Source: Bythopirellula goksoeyrii (GTDB lineage Bacteria; Planctomycetota; Planctomycetia; Pirellulales; Lacipirellulaceae). Taken from it: a stretch of DNA of 64,000 nt. The position numbers were made by a program, and so were the translations under genes. How positions within the stretch are numbered: the stretch's first letter is position 1; every line of letters starts with the position of its first letter. Of this stretch, positions 7,718 to 15,169 are shown piece by piece. The DNA is taken from positions 780,338-844,337 of the forward strand of contig NZ_CP042913.1 in assembly GCF_008065115.1 (NCBI RefSeq), read 5' to 3'. Below the pieces are notes generated by a model. That model saw nothing but the letters and a program-made list of their open reading frames with translations. It had not been told where the DNA came from and made no database searches.

Positions 7718-8191
7718 TCAAGACTCCGCGATAAAGCTCATGTGAAGTTCGGCGTGGCGACGATTGATTGCCCGGGCTTGATCTGCGGTCAGGTCGCCGA
7801 AAAAAGCGTGGTCGACATGGTGATCGAGCTGCTTGAGCCGTTCTACCGCGGTGCGTAAGTGCGCCAGTGCCGGCAGGACGTCGGTTTCCTTCGGCATGAT
7901 CTTCTGCGCGACCGATTTTGAAGGTTTGAATCCCGAAGGCATGCCGTTCTTGAGAAATCGCTCAAACATCACATTTCTGCTGATGAATCGAACGAACCAG
8001 TTCACGTTCATGGGAAAGCCGTCGATCGTCATCTCCATCACGCTAGCGACGTGATCGAGAATTTGCCCCTTCGACCAGTTCCCCGTGGTGGGGGCATCGG
8101 CGGCGACGAGCCGCTCGGCGTCGGCCACCAACTCATCGAGCGAGGTGTATTCAATCTTTCTTCGAAGGCAAGTCTTGGTATTTACCGGCAT
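7718..8191 (-). CDS. DUF1569 (DinB-like) protein
   Basis: 157 residues with the DUF1569/DinB-superfamily helical pattern: a start at CLRRKIEYTSLDELVADAER, WSKGQILDHVASVMEMTIDG (His of the putative metal site), then VDHAFFGDLTADQARAINRR and HAELHMSFI with two further His. DinB-fold proteins are four-helix bundles, often metal-binding thiol-dependent enzymes; DUF1569 itself is uncharacterised. The start MPVNTK at 8191 is preferred, since the 13 extra residues from 8230 are not family-like. Transcribed towards the methyltransferase gene. Confidence 0.75.
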   Translation of the reverse strand: MPVNTKTCLRRKIEYTSLDELVADAERLVAADAPTTGNWSKGQILDHVASVMEMTIDGFPMNVNWFVRFISRNVMFERFLKNGMPSGFKPSKSVAQKIMPKETDVLPALAHLRTAVERLKQLDHHVDHAFFGDLTADQARAINRRHAELHMSFIAES

Positions 8192-8309
8192 AATCAGTTC
8201 CAAAGAGAGTGGACTGGAAAGGGTAGTCATCCATGGTCACGCAGTGTTCCCATGGTGTCAAGATTCGTCCAGAATCGGAAGCGACACCGCGGAACGAGTC
8301 TATTGCGAT

Positions 8310-8343
8310 GCCATAGGCTACGGTGAAACAAGGCCGTCGGCCA
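8310..8343. repeat. 34-nt dispersed repeat, copy 1
   Basis: The segment begins GCCATAGGCTACGGTGAAAC and ends with the palindrome GGCCGTCGGCC plus A. It matches 9639-9672 at about 28 of 34 positions. The two copies are direct repeats lying on either side of the carrier gene at 8407-9645. Confidence 0.7.
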
Positions 8344-8406
8344 GTCATCCGTGGCTTCCAGAAGGCAAGCTCGAATTATTCTCAAGAGCCGGTATGATGT
8401 TCCTCT

Positions 8407-9645
8407 ATGAGATTTCGGCTACTTGTTTCCTGGATCTGGTTTTTTCTGGTGCTATTCTCATACTACGTGCTCAAGCCGGTCCGCGATGCGCTGGTGACTG
8501 AGACGCGCCTCTACGGGCCGTTGTATTTGGCGACGTTTCTGGCTGTGTGTGTCGCGCTGCCGTTGTACTGGCGAATCGTGGCGCGGACGACGCGGCAACA
8601 GCTTGTGTTCGGGGTGTATCAGTTTTTCGTGGTTTGCCTGGTCGTGTTTGCCGTGCTTGTGGCGCGCGGGCATGCCGAAACGGCCTGGCTCCGCAACGCG
8701 TTCTTCGTGTGGGTGAGCGTGTTCAATCTGTATGTCGTGGCCGTGTTTTGGAGCGTGATGGCCGACCTGTTTTCGGCTGAGGAGGGGAAGACCTGGTTTG
8801 GCGCCATGGCTGCGGCGGGGACGACGGGTTCGATCGTCGCGTCACTCGTAGGAGGCTTCGTGGCTCAGCGATTGGGCGTAGCCTGGCTCATGGTAGCTGC
8901 GATTCTCGCGTTGGAGTTGTCGATCCTGCTGGCGTGGTTGGCCTTGCGATTCGAGCCGCGCGGTAGTGGTGAGGCACCCCCCTCCAGTGGTTCGATCCGC
9001 GAGGGGCTGCGCACGGTTCTGGCGTCGCGATACTTGTTGATGATCTGCGCGTTCACGGCCATCGGCAAGTTCGCTGCGACATTCGTATACAACAACTTTC
9101 AGCACGCATTGCGGGACGAGGGGTTGGGGGTCGAAGCTCGCACCCAGTTGTTTTCGACGATGAACTTCTATTCCCAAAGCGGCACGCTCGTGTTCCAGGC
9201 CATCTTGGCGGCAGCACTGATGCGGCTTGCCGGCGTGGGCGCGACGCTGGCCACTGCTTGCGGAGTGATCGTCGGCCTGTTTGCGTGGCTTGCGTTTGAC
9301 GCGAGTCTTTGGCCGCTGATGGTCGCAAAAGTGGTCCAGGAGATCGTGGGTTATGGCCTGCTGGTTCCCGCGCAGCAAGTGCTGTTCACGGTGGTGAGCC
9401 GCGCAGAAAAATACGAGTCGAAGGCGTTCGTCGACACGGTGGTGTTCCGGGGGAGCGACGTGGTCGCATCGCACGTCTGCGACGCCCTGGGACGGTTCTC
9501 AGTCAGCGCGGCCGCGATGGCGATTCTACCCCTCACCGGAGCTTGGATGATACTGGGAGGATGGCTGGGGCGCGAGCAGGCCGCGCGATCCCAATTAGAT
9601 GACTCCAAGAAGAGTTCGGCAATCGAACCCAGCTCATTGCCATAA
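8407..9645 (+). CDS. ATP/ADP-carrier-type (NTT-like) MFS transporter
   Basis: 412 residues and about twelve hydrophobic membrane segments. The N-terminus shows the hallmark of the TLC/NTP:NDP exchange branch of the major facilitator superfamily: FFLVLFSYYVLKPVRDALVT, and FWSVMADLFSAEEGKTWFGA then AAGTTGSIVASLVGGF in the first half. Family members in intracellular bacteria and plastids exchange ATP for ADP; free-living bacterial relatives have unproven substrates, so nucleotide exchange should not be assumed. The gene has its own intergenic regions and is bracketed by two copies of a 34-nt repeat. ATG at 8407 gives the first membrane helix directly. Confidence 0.82.
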   Translation: MRFRLLVSWIWFFLVLFSYYVLKPVRDALVTETRLYGPLYLATFLAVCVALPLYWRIVARTTRQQLVFGVYQFFVVCLVVFAVLVARGHAETAWLRNAFFVWVSVFNLYVVAVFWSVMADLFSAEEGKTWFGAMAAAGTTGSIVASLVGGFVAQRLGVAWLMVAAILALELSILLAWLALRFEPRGSGEAPPSSGSIREGLRTVLASRYLLMICAFTAIGKFAATFVYNNFQHALRDEGLGVEARTQLFSTMNFYSQSGTLVFQAILAAALMRLAGVGATLATACGVIVGLFAWLAFDASLWPLMVAKVVQEIVGYGLLVPAQQVLFTVVSRAEKYESKAFVDTVVFRGSDVVASHVCDALGRFSVSAAAMAILPLTGAWMILGGWLGREQAARSQLDDSKKSSAIEPSSLP

Positions 9646-9672
9646 GCTACCCTGAAAGAAGGACGTTGGCCA
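9639..9672. repeat. 34-nt dispersed repeat, copy 2
   Basis: The segment begins GCCATAAGCTACCCTGAAAG and ends GGACGTTGGCCA, matching 8310-8343 in the same orientation with about six mismatches. Its first bases overlap the end of the carrier gene. Confidence 0.7.
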
Positions 9673-9681
9673 TCTTCACCC

Positions 9682-10635
9682 TCACTCGTCGGATTTGTCA
9701 TCAACCGGCCGCATTCGCCACCAGATTGCCAGTACGCTGCCGATGAGTGAGTGGACTACAGCCGAGATGGCACACGGTACTGCGGCTAAGCAGATTTGGG
9801 TCTGCGGGTTAGTGAAATGCTTGGTGGCCAGAACTGTGCCGAGGCCTGAGTTTTGCATGCCGACTTCAATCGACACCGTGCGGCGTATGAGTTCGTCGTA
9901 ACCGAACAAGTGGGCGGCGAGGTACCCCATCGCAAACCCACCTGCGTGGAGCGCCCCCACGGCGAGCACGAGCTGTCCGCCATAGGCAAACACGAGGTCT
10001 GCATTTCTACCGATGATGTTGGCGCAGATGAGCGCGATCATGATCACACTGACGAGGGGGGCAACCGGCGTGATGCGATGAACCAACCGCGGCAGCAAGT
10101 GATGCAAAACCAGACCGGCGAGCACTGGGAGCAAAACTACCTGTACCGTTGAGATCAACAACCCCCAGGCGTCTACTGGCAACCGTTCCCCGACCAACCA
10201 TTTGGTCAGCAGCGGTGTGAGCAGAATCGCACCGAACGTGGAGCACATCGTCATCAAGAGTGACAAGGCGAGGTTAGCACGGGCGATGTAGGTCACCACG
10301 TTCGAGGCCGTTCCGCCCGGACAACAAGAGACCAAGATGATTCCCACGGCAAGTTCTGTCGGCAGGCCGAATGTGGTAGCGATGGTCCACCCCAGCAATG
10401 GCATGATCGAGAACTGGGCCACAAACCCCAACAGAATTGGTTGGGGCATTATCAGCACACGAGCAAAGTCGCTTGCCGAGAGCGTGATCCCCATGCCAAG
10501 CATGATCACCCCCAGCCCGAACACGATATACGGCCCGAACCACTCGAATAACGACGGCTCCCAAAGTGCTGCAGCGCAGCACACCAGCACCCAAAGGGGA
10601 AAAAGATTCGCGAGTAGATTTAGAAGTCGGGCCAC
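9682..10635 (-). CDS. bile acid:sodium symporter family protein
   Basis: 317 residues with about nine to ten hydrophobic helices. Typical BASS family signatures are visible: GLGVIMLGMGITLSASDFAR, the helix-break motif VSCCPGGTASNVVTYIARAN, and VSIEVGMQNSGLGTVLATKH, which form the sodium and substrate sites in characterised members. Bacterial relatives import small organic anions with sodium. ATG at 10635 begins just before the first helix. The gene is convergent with the carrier gene; no linked metabolic genes indicate the substrate. Confidence 0.88.
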   Translation of the reverse strand: MARLLNLLANLFPLWVLVCCAAALWEPSLFEWFGPYIVFGLGVIMLGMGITLSASDFARVLIMPQPILLGFVAQFSIMPLLGWTIATTFGLPTELAVGIILVSCCPGGTASNVVTYIARANLALSLLMTMCSTFGAILLTPLLTKWLVGERLPVDAWGLLISTVQVVLLPVLAGLVLHHLLPRLVHRITPVAPLVSVIMIALICANIIGRNADLVFAYGGQLVLAVGALHAGGFAMGYLAAHLFGYDELIRRTVSIEVGMQNSGLGTVLATKHFTNPQTQICLAAVPCAISAVVHSLIGSVLAIWWRMRPVDDKSDE

Positions 10636-10727
10636 GGCCGCATTGTAGCAGACGCTTCGTAAGCAGGTGAAGCTAGACTGAGCGAGGAGCTGTCAAGAAA
10701 GTGCTTGCCGGAATTCGCCAAAGCAGT

Positions 10728-11276
10728 CTAGAACAAATCTTTCACAGCACACGAAAATCCCGGCAAAACGATATCGTCCGACATACTTTCACCAGCGGCG
10801 TTGACTTGAATATCGCGATGAGGATGATGAGTCGTCACGGTTTCGAGCTTCGGATCTACAATCCAGACAGCTACACAGCCTGCCTTGAGCCAAGCGTCGA
10901 TTTTCTCGTTGACTTCCCCTGTCCGATCACTCGGCGAGAGAACCTCAACCGCCAGGTCAGGCGCACCCGGCCAAAACCCTTCGTCAAGCAATTTCACTGG
11001 CACGTTTTCCTTGGCAACAAATGCAATATCGGGAGCACGCACTGTGTCGGGATCTGACGACAAACGAAAGCCTGTCTCAGCACCGAACATCATGCCGAGG
11101 TTGTTGGCGTCAACATAAGCTGCAAGTCTTACATGAAGCTTGCTCACGATGCTTCCATGGTGCCAACCGGTGGGTGACATAGTTCGCAGTTCTCCTAAGA
11201 CTAGTTCGTAGCGTACCCCCATACCTCTTGGCAAAGCCAGGAGTTCGTCGGCAGTTGTTAGCGTGTGTGTACTCAT
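10728..11276 (-). CDS. Uma2 family (DUF820) putative restriction-endonuclease-fold protein
   Basis: 182 residues with the Uma2 pattern: a start like LTTADELLALPRGMGVRYEL, VLGELRTMSPTGWHHGSIVS, AETGFRLSSDPDTVRAPDIA, FWPGAPDLAVEVLSPSDRTG, and CVAVWIVDPKLETVTTH. The acidic residues in RAPDIAFV and DLAVEVLSP form the PD-(D/E)XK-type site. Such genes are very abundant in planctomycetes and cyanobacteria; their biological role is unknown. The start at 11276 is preferred over 11303 because the family motif begins there. Confidence 0.88.
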   Translation of the reverse strand: MSTHTLTTADELLALPRGMGVRYELVLGELRTMSPTGWHHGSIVSKLHVRLAAYVDANNLGMMFGAETGFRLSSDPDTVRAPDIAFVAKENVPVKLLDEGFWPGAPDLAVEVLSPSDRTGEVNEKIDAWLKAGCVAVWIVDPKLETVTTHHPHRDIQVNAAGESMSDDIVLPGFSCAVKDLF

Positions 11277-11327
11277 GTAGATAATTATAGCAGATGGAAG
11301 CACGATAGCAGAGAGATTTCAGACTCA

Positions 11328-11726
11328 CTACTCAGATACCTCAAATGCTTCGCGTTCGAACGGATTATCCCGATAGGGGTCCAAACCACGCAAAGCAGCA
11401 ACGGCCGACGCAGCCAGATAGAGCGGAATAAACAGCGGTCCCCAACGCTCGTATTGGCGGACATGTACTCGTTCGTGTTCGCGAGTTGAATCGAGACACT
11501 GCTGGTCACAGCCCCAAACGACGTGCCCCAGCGTGACGGCGGCACCGGCCCCGACCCAGGGTAGCCCGATCTGCAAGAGCTTCGTAATGATGCCACCTTG
11601 TGCCTCGACCACGCCGTCAACAACGGTTGCCTTTCCACCTTGTGTGAGTGCAAAAGGAATCATTGATATTCCTAGCAACGACGCAGGGGAAGCCCAGAGA
11701 TAAAGGAGAGGCTTAGGCAAACGCAC
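11328..11726 (-). CDS. small membrane protein with HExxH-like motif
   Basis: 132 residues, start GTG at 11726 with GAGGAAAA before it. Two hydrophobic stretches are present near residues 6-28 and 95-115. A conserved-looking block STREHERVHVRQYERWGPLF has two His spaced as in short zinc-metallopeptidase motifs, but a full peptidase domain is absent. Similar small proteins are known to me only as conserved hypothetical. It may bind a metal; that is inference. Confidence 0.6.
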   Translation of the reverse strand: MRLPKPLLYLWASPASLLGISMIPFALTQGGKATVVDGVVEAQGGIITKLLQIGLPWVGAGAAVTLGHVVWGCDQQCLDSTREHERVHVRQYERWGPLFIPLYLAASAVAALRGLDPYRDNPFEREAFEVSE

Positions 11727-11780
11727 AGTTTTCCTCGGATGTTCGATTTGACATGACGAGCAGGTACATTCTCTGGGCGA

Positions 11781-12659
11781 TTACGCTTCCGCCTCGCCTA
11801 AGGTCTCATCATTTGACTCTTGCTCCTTTGGATTGTAAATCGCAAGCGACTCGCGACTTGCATTGGTTACCGCTCGCCGCTCTCCCATGACCTCGTCCAT
11901 GCGCATCACAGCCCACCAGGCGGTGATGTAGGTGATCTGTGTGATAGCCATAGCGAATGCCCAGGAGGGGAGTGGGCCACGATCGTAGAGTCGCGCTACG
12001 CCGTATAGTAGCAGTGCAAACAAGTAGGCGACCATCAATCGCAAAAGTCTTGTACCCGGTGGCAAGGGTTTAAAGAACACCAACACCAGAGCTAGGGGAA
12101 TCAACACGGCACACATCAACCAGATCCACCACAGTTCTTGATAGAGGAGATCAAAGTTGGCGAAGCGAACCGCAAAGATGCTGAAGTCGGCGTAGCGGAC
12201 CGCGAATGCCCAGAAAGCGACAACAATGGACCAACCGAAGATTTCGACCAGCGAGAATTGAAATTTGTTCTGTTCATCTCCGACAGGCTCAGAGAGTTCC
12301 GATGCCCAGCCCAACTTCTTCAGAATGACACAACCGGCAAGCACGATCGAAAGCTGCATGAAACAGAAGGCTATGAGCTCGCCTCGATACTCCGACTCAA
12401 TGACCCACCAGGTGAGTATCAGGAGCATTCCCCCGGCGAGCGTCAGCCAAGCCCCCTTAGTCAGTCGATGTACACGGCTCAGCACAGCCCAGATAGCCAA
12501 GACGCTGATTTGAGCTGGCAAGCCATAGTTGTAAACGAAGAAAGCCAACCCTTCGCTTACCCGGACGCCTGAGTTGCTGCTAGCTCCGACAATCAGGGCC
12601 AAATCGACGCACAGAGTCGCAATAATGAACAGCCAGGTTAGTGGTCGAGTGCGAAACAT
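11781..12659 (-). CDS. hypothetical multi-pass membrane protein
   Basis: 292 residues with about eight hydrophobic segments spread along the whole length, for example LTWLFIIATLCVDLALIVGA at the N-terminus and LWWIWLMCAVLIPLALVLVF in the middle. The hydrophilic C-terminal tail is acidic. I do not recognise a family. Related proteins of this size in planctomycetes are annotated only as membrane proteins. No operon partner is evident; the neighbour at 11328-11726 lies 54 bases downstream on the same strand. Confidence 0.65.
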   Translation of the reverse strand: MFRTRPLTWLFIIATLCVDLALIVGASSNSGVRVSEGLAFFVYNYGLPAQISVLAIWAVLSRVHRLTKGAWLTLAGGMLLILTWWVIESEYRGELIAFCFMQLSIVLAGCVILKKLGWASELSEPVGDEQNKFQFSLVEIFGWSIVVAFWAFAVRYADFSIFAVRFANFDLLYQELWWIWLMCAVLIPLALVLVFFKPLPPGTRLLRLMVAYLFALLLYGVARLYDRGPLPSWAFAMAITQITYITAWWAVMRMDEVMGERRAVTNASRESLAIYNPKEQESNDETLGEAEA

Positions 12660-13109
12660 GAACTCTGCGATTTGTGGAGGGCGGAACTAGCTCGACAGTT
12701 GAAGTCGAGGTTTCTTTCTTATGAAGATTCTGAGAGGAGCGTGACGTTTTTCATGCCGACTCGGAGAGTCGGCGGACGATGCCTGAAATCGTGTTTCTCG
12801 TTCCGTCCTATTCTATGCTCAAAGTGAAAACAGCTGCCGACCAAGTTGCTTAAATCCAAGGTGTTTAGTGCTTCAAGCTTTTAGCCAGAAAAAAAGCCAA
12901 ACTGCGGCAATCTCTGGCTAGATGCTAATTGCTAACGGCTAACAGCTTTCACTTTTAGTACTATACCATGTTGGCAAGAATTCGCCCTGGAGTGCGAATT
13001 CAACAGGCGTTGAAATTCAGGCCATCGGCGGTCAGAATGGAGGATTCTTACGAGTATACCGCCACCGGCATTCGAGCTGCGTCTTTCAAAAGCGATCGGA
13101 ATTGAAATC
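12660..13109. other. 450-nt intergenic region with short repeats
   Basis: No convincing gene. The region holds an inverted repeat TAGCCAGA/TCTGGCTA (12882-12889, 12913-12920), a 7-nt tandem array GCTAATT-GCTAACG-GCTAACA-GCT (12924-12947), and a perfect inverted repeat GAATTCGC/GCGAATTC (12978-12985, 12994-13001). It separates the divergent membrane-protein gene and aroE-like gene, so promoters for both must lie here, but none stands out. Confidence 0.5.
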
Positions 13110-13964
13110 TTGACTAGAGAGCCTCAGCAAGACGTCTGCTGCCTGATGGGTGAACCGATCGCGGGGAATCCGACCCAGTACATGCTGGAAAAAGCCTTTG
13201 AGGCAGCGCGCCTCGACTGGCGGTTCCTCACGTTTGAAGTTCCGGCGCTCGATTTTGAAGGGGCCCTTCGCGGGGCACGCATATTTGGTTTCCATGGAAT
13301 CATGCTCGCCCCTCCGCACCGCAGCAGTGTGATTCCTTACCTGCAAGAAATCGGCGAGGCGGCCCGCATCAGCGGACAGGTCAATTGCATCAAGCAGAAC
13401 GAAGGCCGATTCTCTGGCTACAACACCGAAGGCCGCGCGCTGCGACAGTTGCTGGAGCAAACGGGTGCTGTGAAGGGATTGCGAGTGACTATCGTCGGGG
13501 CGGGACGGATCGCACGGGCGATTGCTGCGGAATTGGCAATCGTTGGCGCGGGAGAGATTTGTTTCCTCTGCCGCAGGCCGGAGAAGATCGAACAATTGAC
13601 CAAAACATTGGTGGAACAAACTCCCCTGACAAGTTGTCGGGCAGAGGAATTGGCTGCCGATAGCCTCTTTGCCATCGACAATGCTCAGGTACTGATCAAT
13701 GCCACTCCCGTCGGTCCGAACCAACCTAACGAACATTTGCCCTTGGATTTCGATGGACTGGAAAAACATACCATCGTGGCCGACGTTGCCTTTAATCCGC
13801 CTCAAACCCACCTAGTAAAGCAAGCCCAAGCGTGTGGTTGTCGCACAGTTGATGGTCTCACGTTATTGATCGAACAGGCCGCTCTGGCGTTTGAAATCTG
13901 GACCGGTGCAAACGCAGACCGCCAAGCCATGCGCGAAGCCGTCGAAGAATTTTTAGTTTTGTGA
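13110..13964 (+). CDS. shikimate dehydrogenase family protein with altered active site
   Basis: 284 residues with the two-domain AroE layout: N-terminal substrate domain (CLMGEPIAG near 11-19), VNCI at 91-94, NTEG at 105-108, and an NADP-binding Rossmann domain with GAGRIARAIAAEL at 130-142, then LINATPVG and a C-terminal DGLTLLIEQAALAFEIWTG. Classic AroE enzymes use a Lys in NVTxPxK and an Asp in NTDG; here the corresponding residues are Arg71 and Glu107, and the shikimate-binding Ser pair near residue 20 is also replaced. It is probably a paralogue acting on another substrate, or a divergent enzyme. The start is TTG at 13110; ATG at 13146 would cut into the first strand. bioD follows. Confidence 0.78.
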   Translation: MTREPQQDVCCLMGEPIAGNPTQYMLEKAFEAARLDWRFLTFEVPALDFEGALRGARIFGFHGIMLAPPHRSSVIPYLQEIGEAARISGQVNCIKQNEGRFSGYNTEGRALRQLLEQTGAVKGLRVTIVGAGRIARAIAAELAIVGAGEICFLCRRPEKIEQLTKTLVEQTPLTSCRAEELAADSLFAIDNAQVLINATPVGPNQPNEHLPLDFDGLEKHTIVADVAFNPPQTHLVKQAQACGCRTVDGLTLLIEQAALAFEIWTGANADRQAMREAVEEFLVL

Positions 13965-13982
13965 TTGGTCCGTTGTCATTGG

Positions 13983-14033
13983 TCCGTAGTCCGTTGGATT
14001 TGTGGCCAAGCAACTGAAACAACGGACTACGGA
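13983..14033. repeat. 14-bp inverted repeat upstream of bioD
   Basis: TCCGTAGTCCGTTG (13983-13996) and CAACGGACTACGGA (14020-14033) are perfect reverse complements around a 23-base loop. The outer bases continue imperfectly (GTCCGTTGTC before, CAACGGAC after). It lies between the aroE-like gene and bioD and could be a transcript hairpin or a dispersed intergenic repeat. Confidence 0.7.
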
Positions 14034-14049
14034 CAACGGACAAGAGACA

Positions 14050-14733
14050 ATGACTCGCGGACTATTTATTACAGGTACGAACACCAGTGTCGGTAAGACG
14101 CAAGTAAGCGCATTAATCGCTCAATCCTTGGTGGCTGCAGGGCATCGCGTTGGCGTTTACAAACCTGTGGCAAGCGGCTGCAAGCGTGAAGGAACCGAAC
14201 TGATTGCGGAAGATGCTGTGAAGCTCTGGGAGGCTGCCGGTCGCCCTGGCACATTGGAAGAAGTGTGCCCCCAGCGGTTTGCGGCCCCACTGATGCCTTC
14301 GCTGGCGGCAGAGGTTGAAGGACGGGCAGTCGACCCCGAACTGTTGCGAACTGGACTGCAAGTCTGGCGAGAACGGAGTGATATCATTCTCGTAGAAGGT
14401 GCCGGTGGACTGATGTCTCCGTTGAGCGACGAAGACTACAACGCCAATCTGGCGAAAGAATTTGGTTTTCCACTGTTGATCGTCGCCGTCAACGAATTGG
14501 GAACAATCAACGACACGCTTCAAACACTTATCACTGCCGAGGCGGTGGTTCCCCAGCTCCCCATTGCGGGTATCGTACTCAACCGCATCGCACTCTCAAC
14601 CGACGACGAAAGCACCGCTTGGAATGCCCAGGAGATCACTCGCCGAGCAAGTGCTCCTCTACTTACGACGGTCAATTACGGCCAACAGCAAATAAATTCT
14701 GAGGTGGATTGGTTTGCACTGGCAGGTGGGTGA
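14050..14733 (+). CDS. bioD: dethiobiotin synthetase
   Basis: 227 residues. It carboxylates 7,8-diaminopelargonate with ATP and CO2 to close the ureido ring, the step before biotin synthase. The P-loop GTNTSVGKT is at residues 9-17, the VYKPVASGC block (substrate Lys and Ser) follows, then the conserved VEGAGGLMSPL and ELGTINDTLQT motifs. These are diagnostic for BioD. ATG at 14050 is just before the P-loop strand; an upstream in-frame ATG at 14002 would run through the inverted repeat and is unlikely. No other biotin gene is within the window. Confidence 0.93.
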   Translation: MTRGLFITGTNTSVGKTQVSALIAQSLVAAGHRVGVYKPVASGCKREGTELIAEDAVKLWEAAGRPGTLEEVCPQRFAAPLMPSLAAEVEGRAVDPELLRTGLQVWRERSDIILVEGAGGLMSPLSDEDYNANLAKEFGFPLLIVAVNELGTINDTLQTLITAEAVVPQLPIAGIVLNRIALSTDDESTAWNAQEITRRASAPLLTTVNYGQQQINSEVDWFALAGG

Positions 14734-14924
14734 AATATCCAATTGTTCTCGATCAATTCATCTGTCCTGAAAAACTTTGTAATGTATTTCTCAATGTGAA
14801 TTATCTTCGTGCAACCAAAAATGGGCGCTGATGTTCGCTAATATTTAGGAGATAAAATGACTCCGAGGCCCGGCAAATCGGCCAGTCCGTTTTCGCAAGA
14901 GGGCTATTTGCTGATGGGGGCAGG

Positions 14925-14996
14925 TCAAGTGACTACAGCCTGTCCACTGGCCTGATGTTTTCGATAATTGGACACATGATTGTTCGACCAAGACAT
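14925..14996 (-). pseudogene. N-terminal remnant of a tyrosine recombinase/integrase
   Basis: ATG at 14996 has AAAGGAGA upstream and opens a 23-codon frame, MSWSNNHVSNYRKHQASGQA then VVT, before TGA. The pattern YRxHxxSGQAVVT is one I recognise as the start of a planctomycete integrase family, which normally continues LNGRDFYLG and to about 400 residues. Here the similarity stops. An imperfect palindrome CACAAACGGT/ACCGCTTGTG (15021-15044) sits just upstream and may belong to its old promoter. It is best read as a broken mobile-element gene next to the IS cluster. Confidence 0.45.
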
Positions 14997-15169
14997 GATG
15001 CGGTTCTCCTTTGCTAATCTCACAAACGGTATGTACCGCTTGTGAAGCTTGGAAAAAGCCGCACTGTCGAACTTCGTCGGTAGTGTCCGTCAAGATGCGC
15101 ACATTTGTTTTTAGGGTTTAGCCCTGTCGGTAGGTCCGCCCCCAACTCCGTAGCTGCGTAGCAGCGGAG

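Noticed and set aside
8842-9474. 210-residue minus-strand frame opposite the carrier gene
   Set aside because: It mirrors the membrane-helix coding of the opposite strand and is rich in His, Arg and Gln, typical of antisense shadows in GC-rich genes.
13086-13811. 241-residue minus-strand frame opposite the aroE-like gene
   Set aside because: It is the antisense shadow of a clear dehydrogenase gene and has no family motif.
14845-15102. 85-residue minus-strand frame left of the introns
   Set aside because: It begins inside the predicted IS256 inverted repeat and runs antisense or out of frame through the integrase remnant; composition does not look protein-like.
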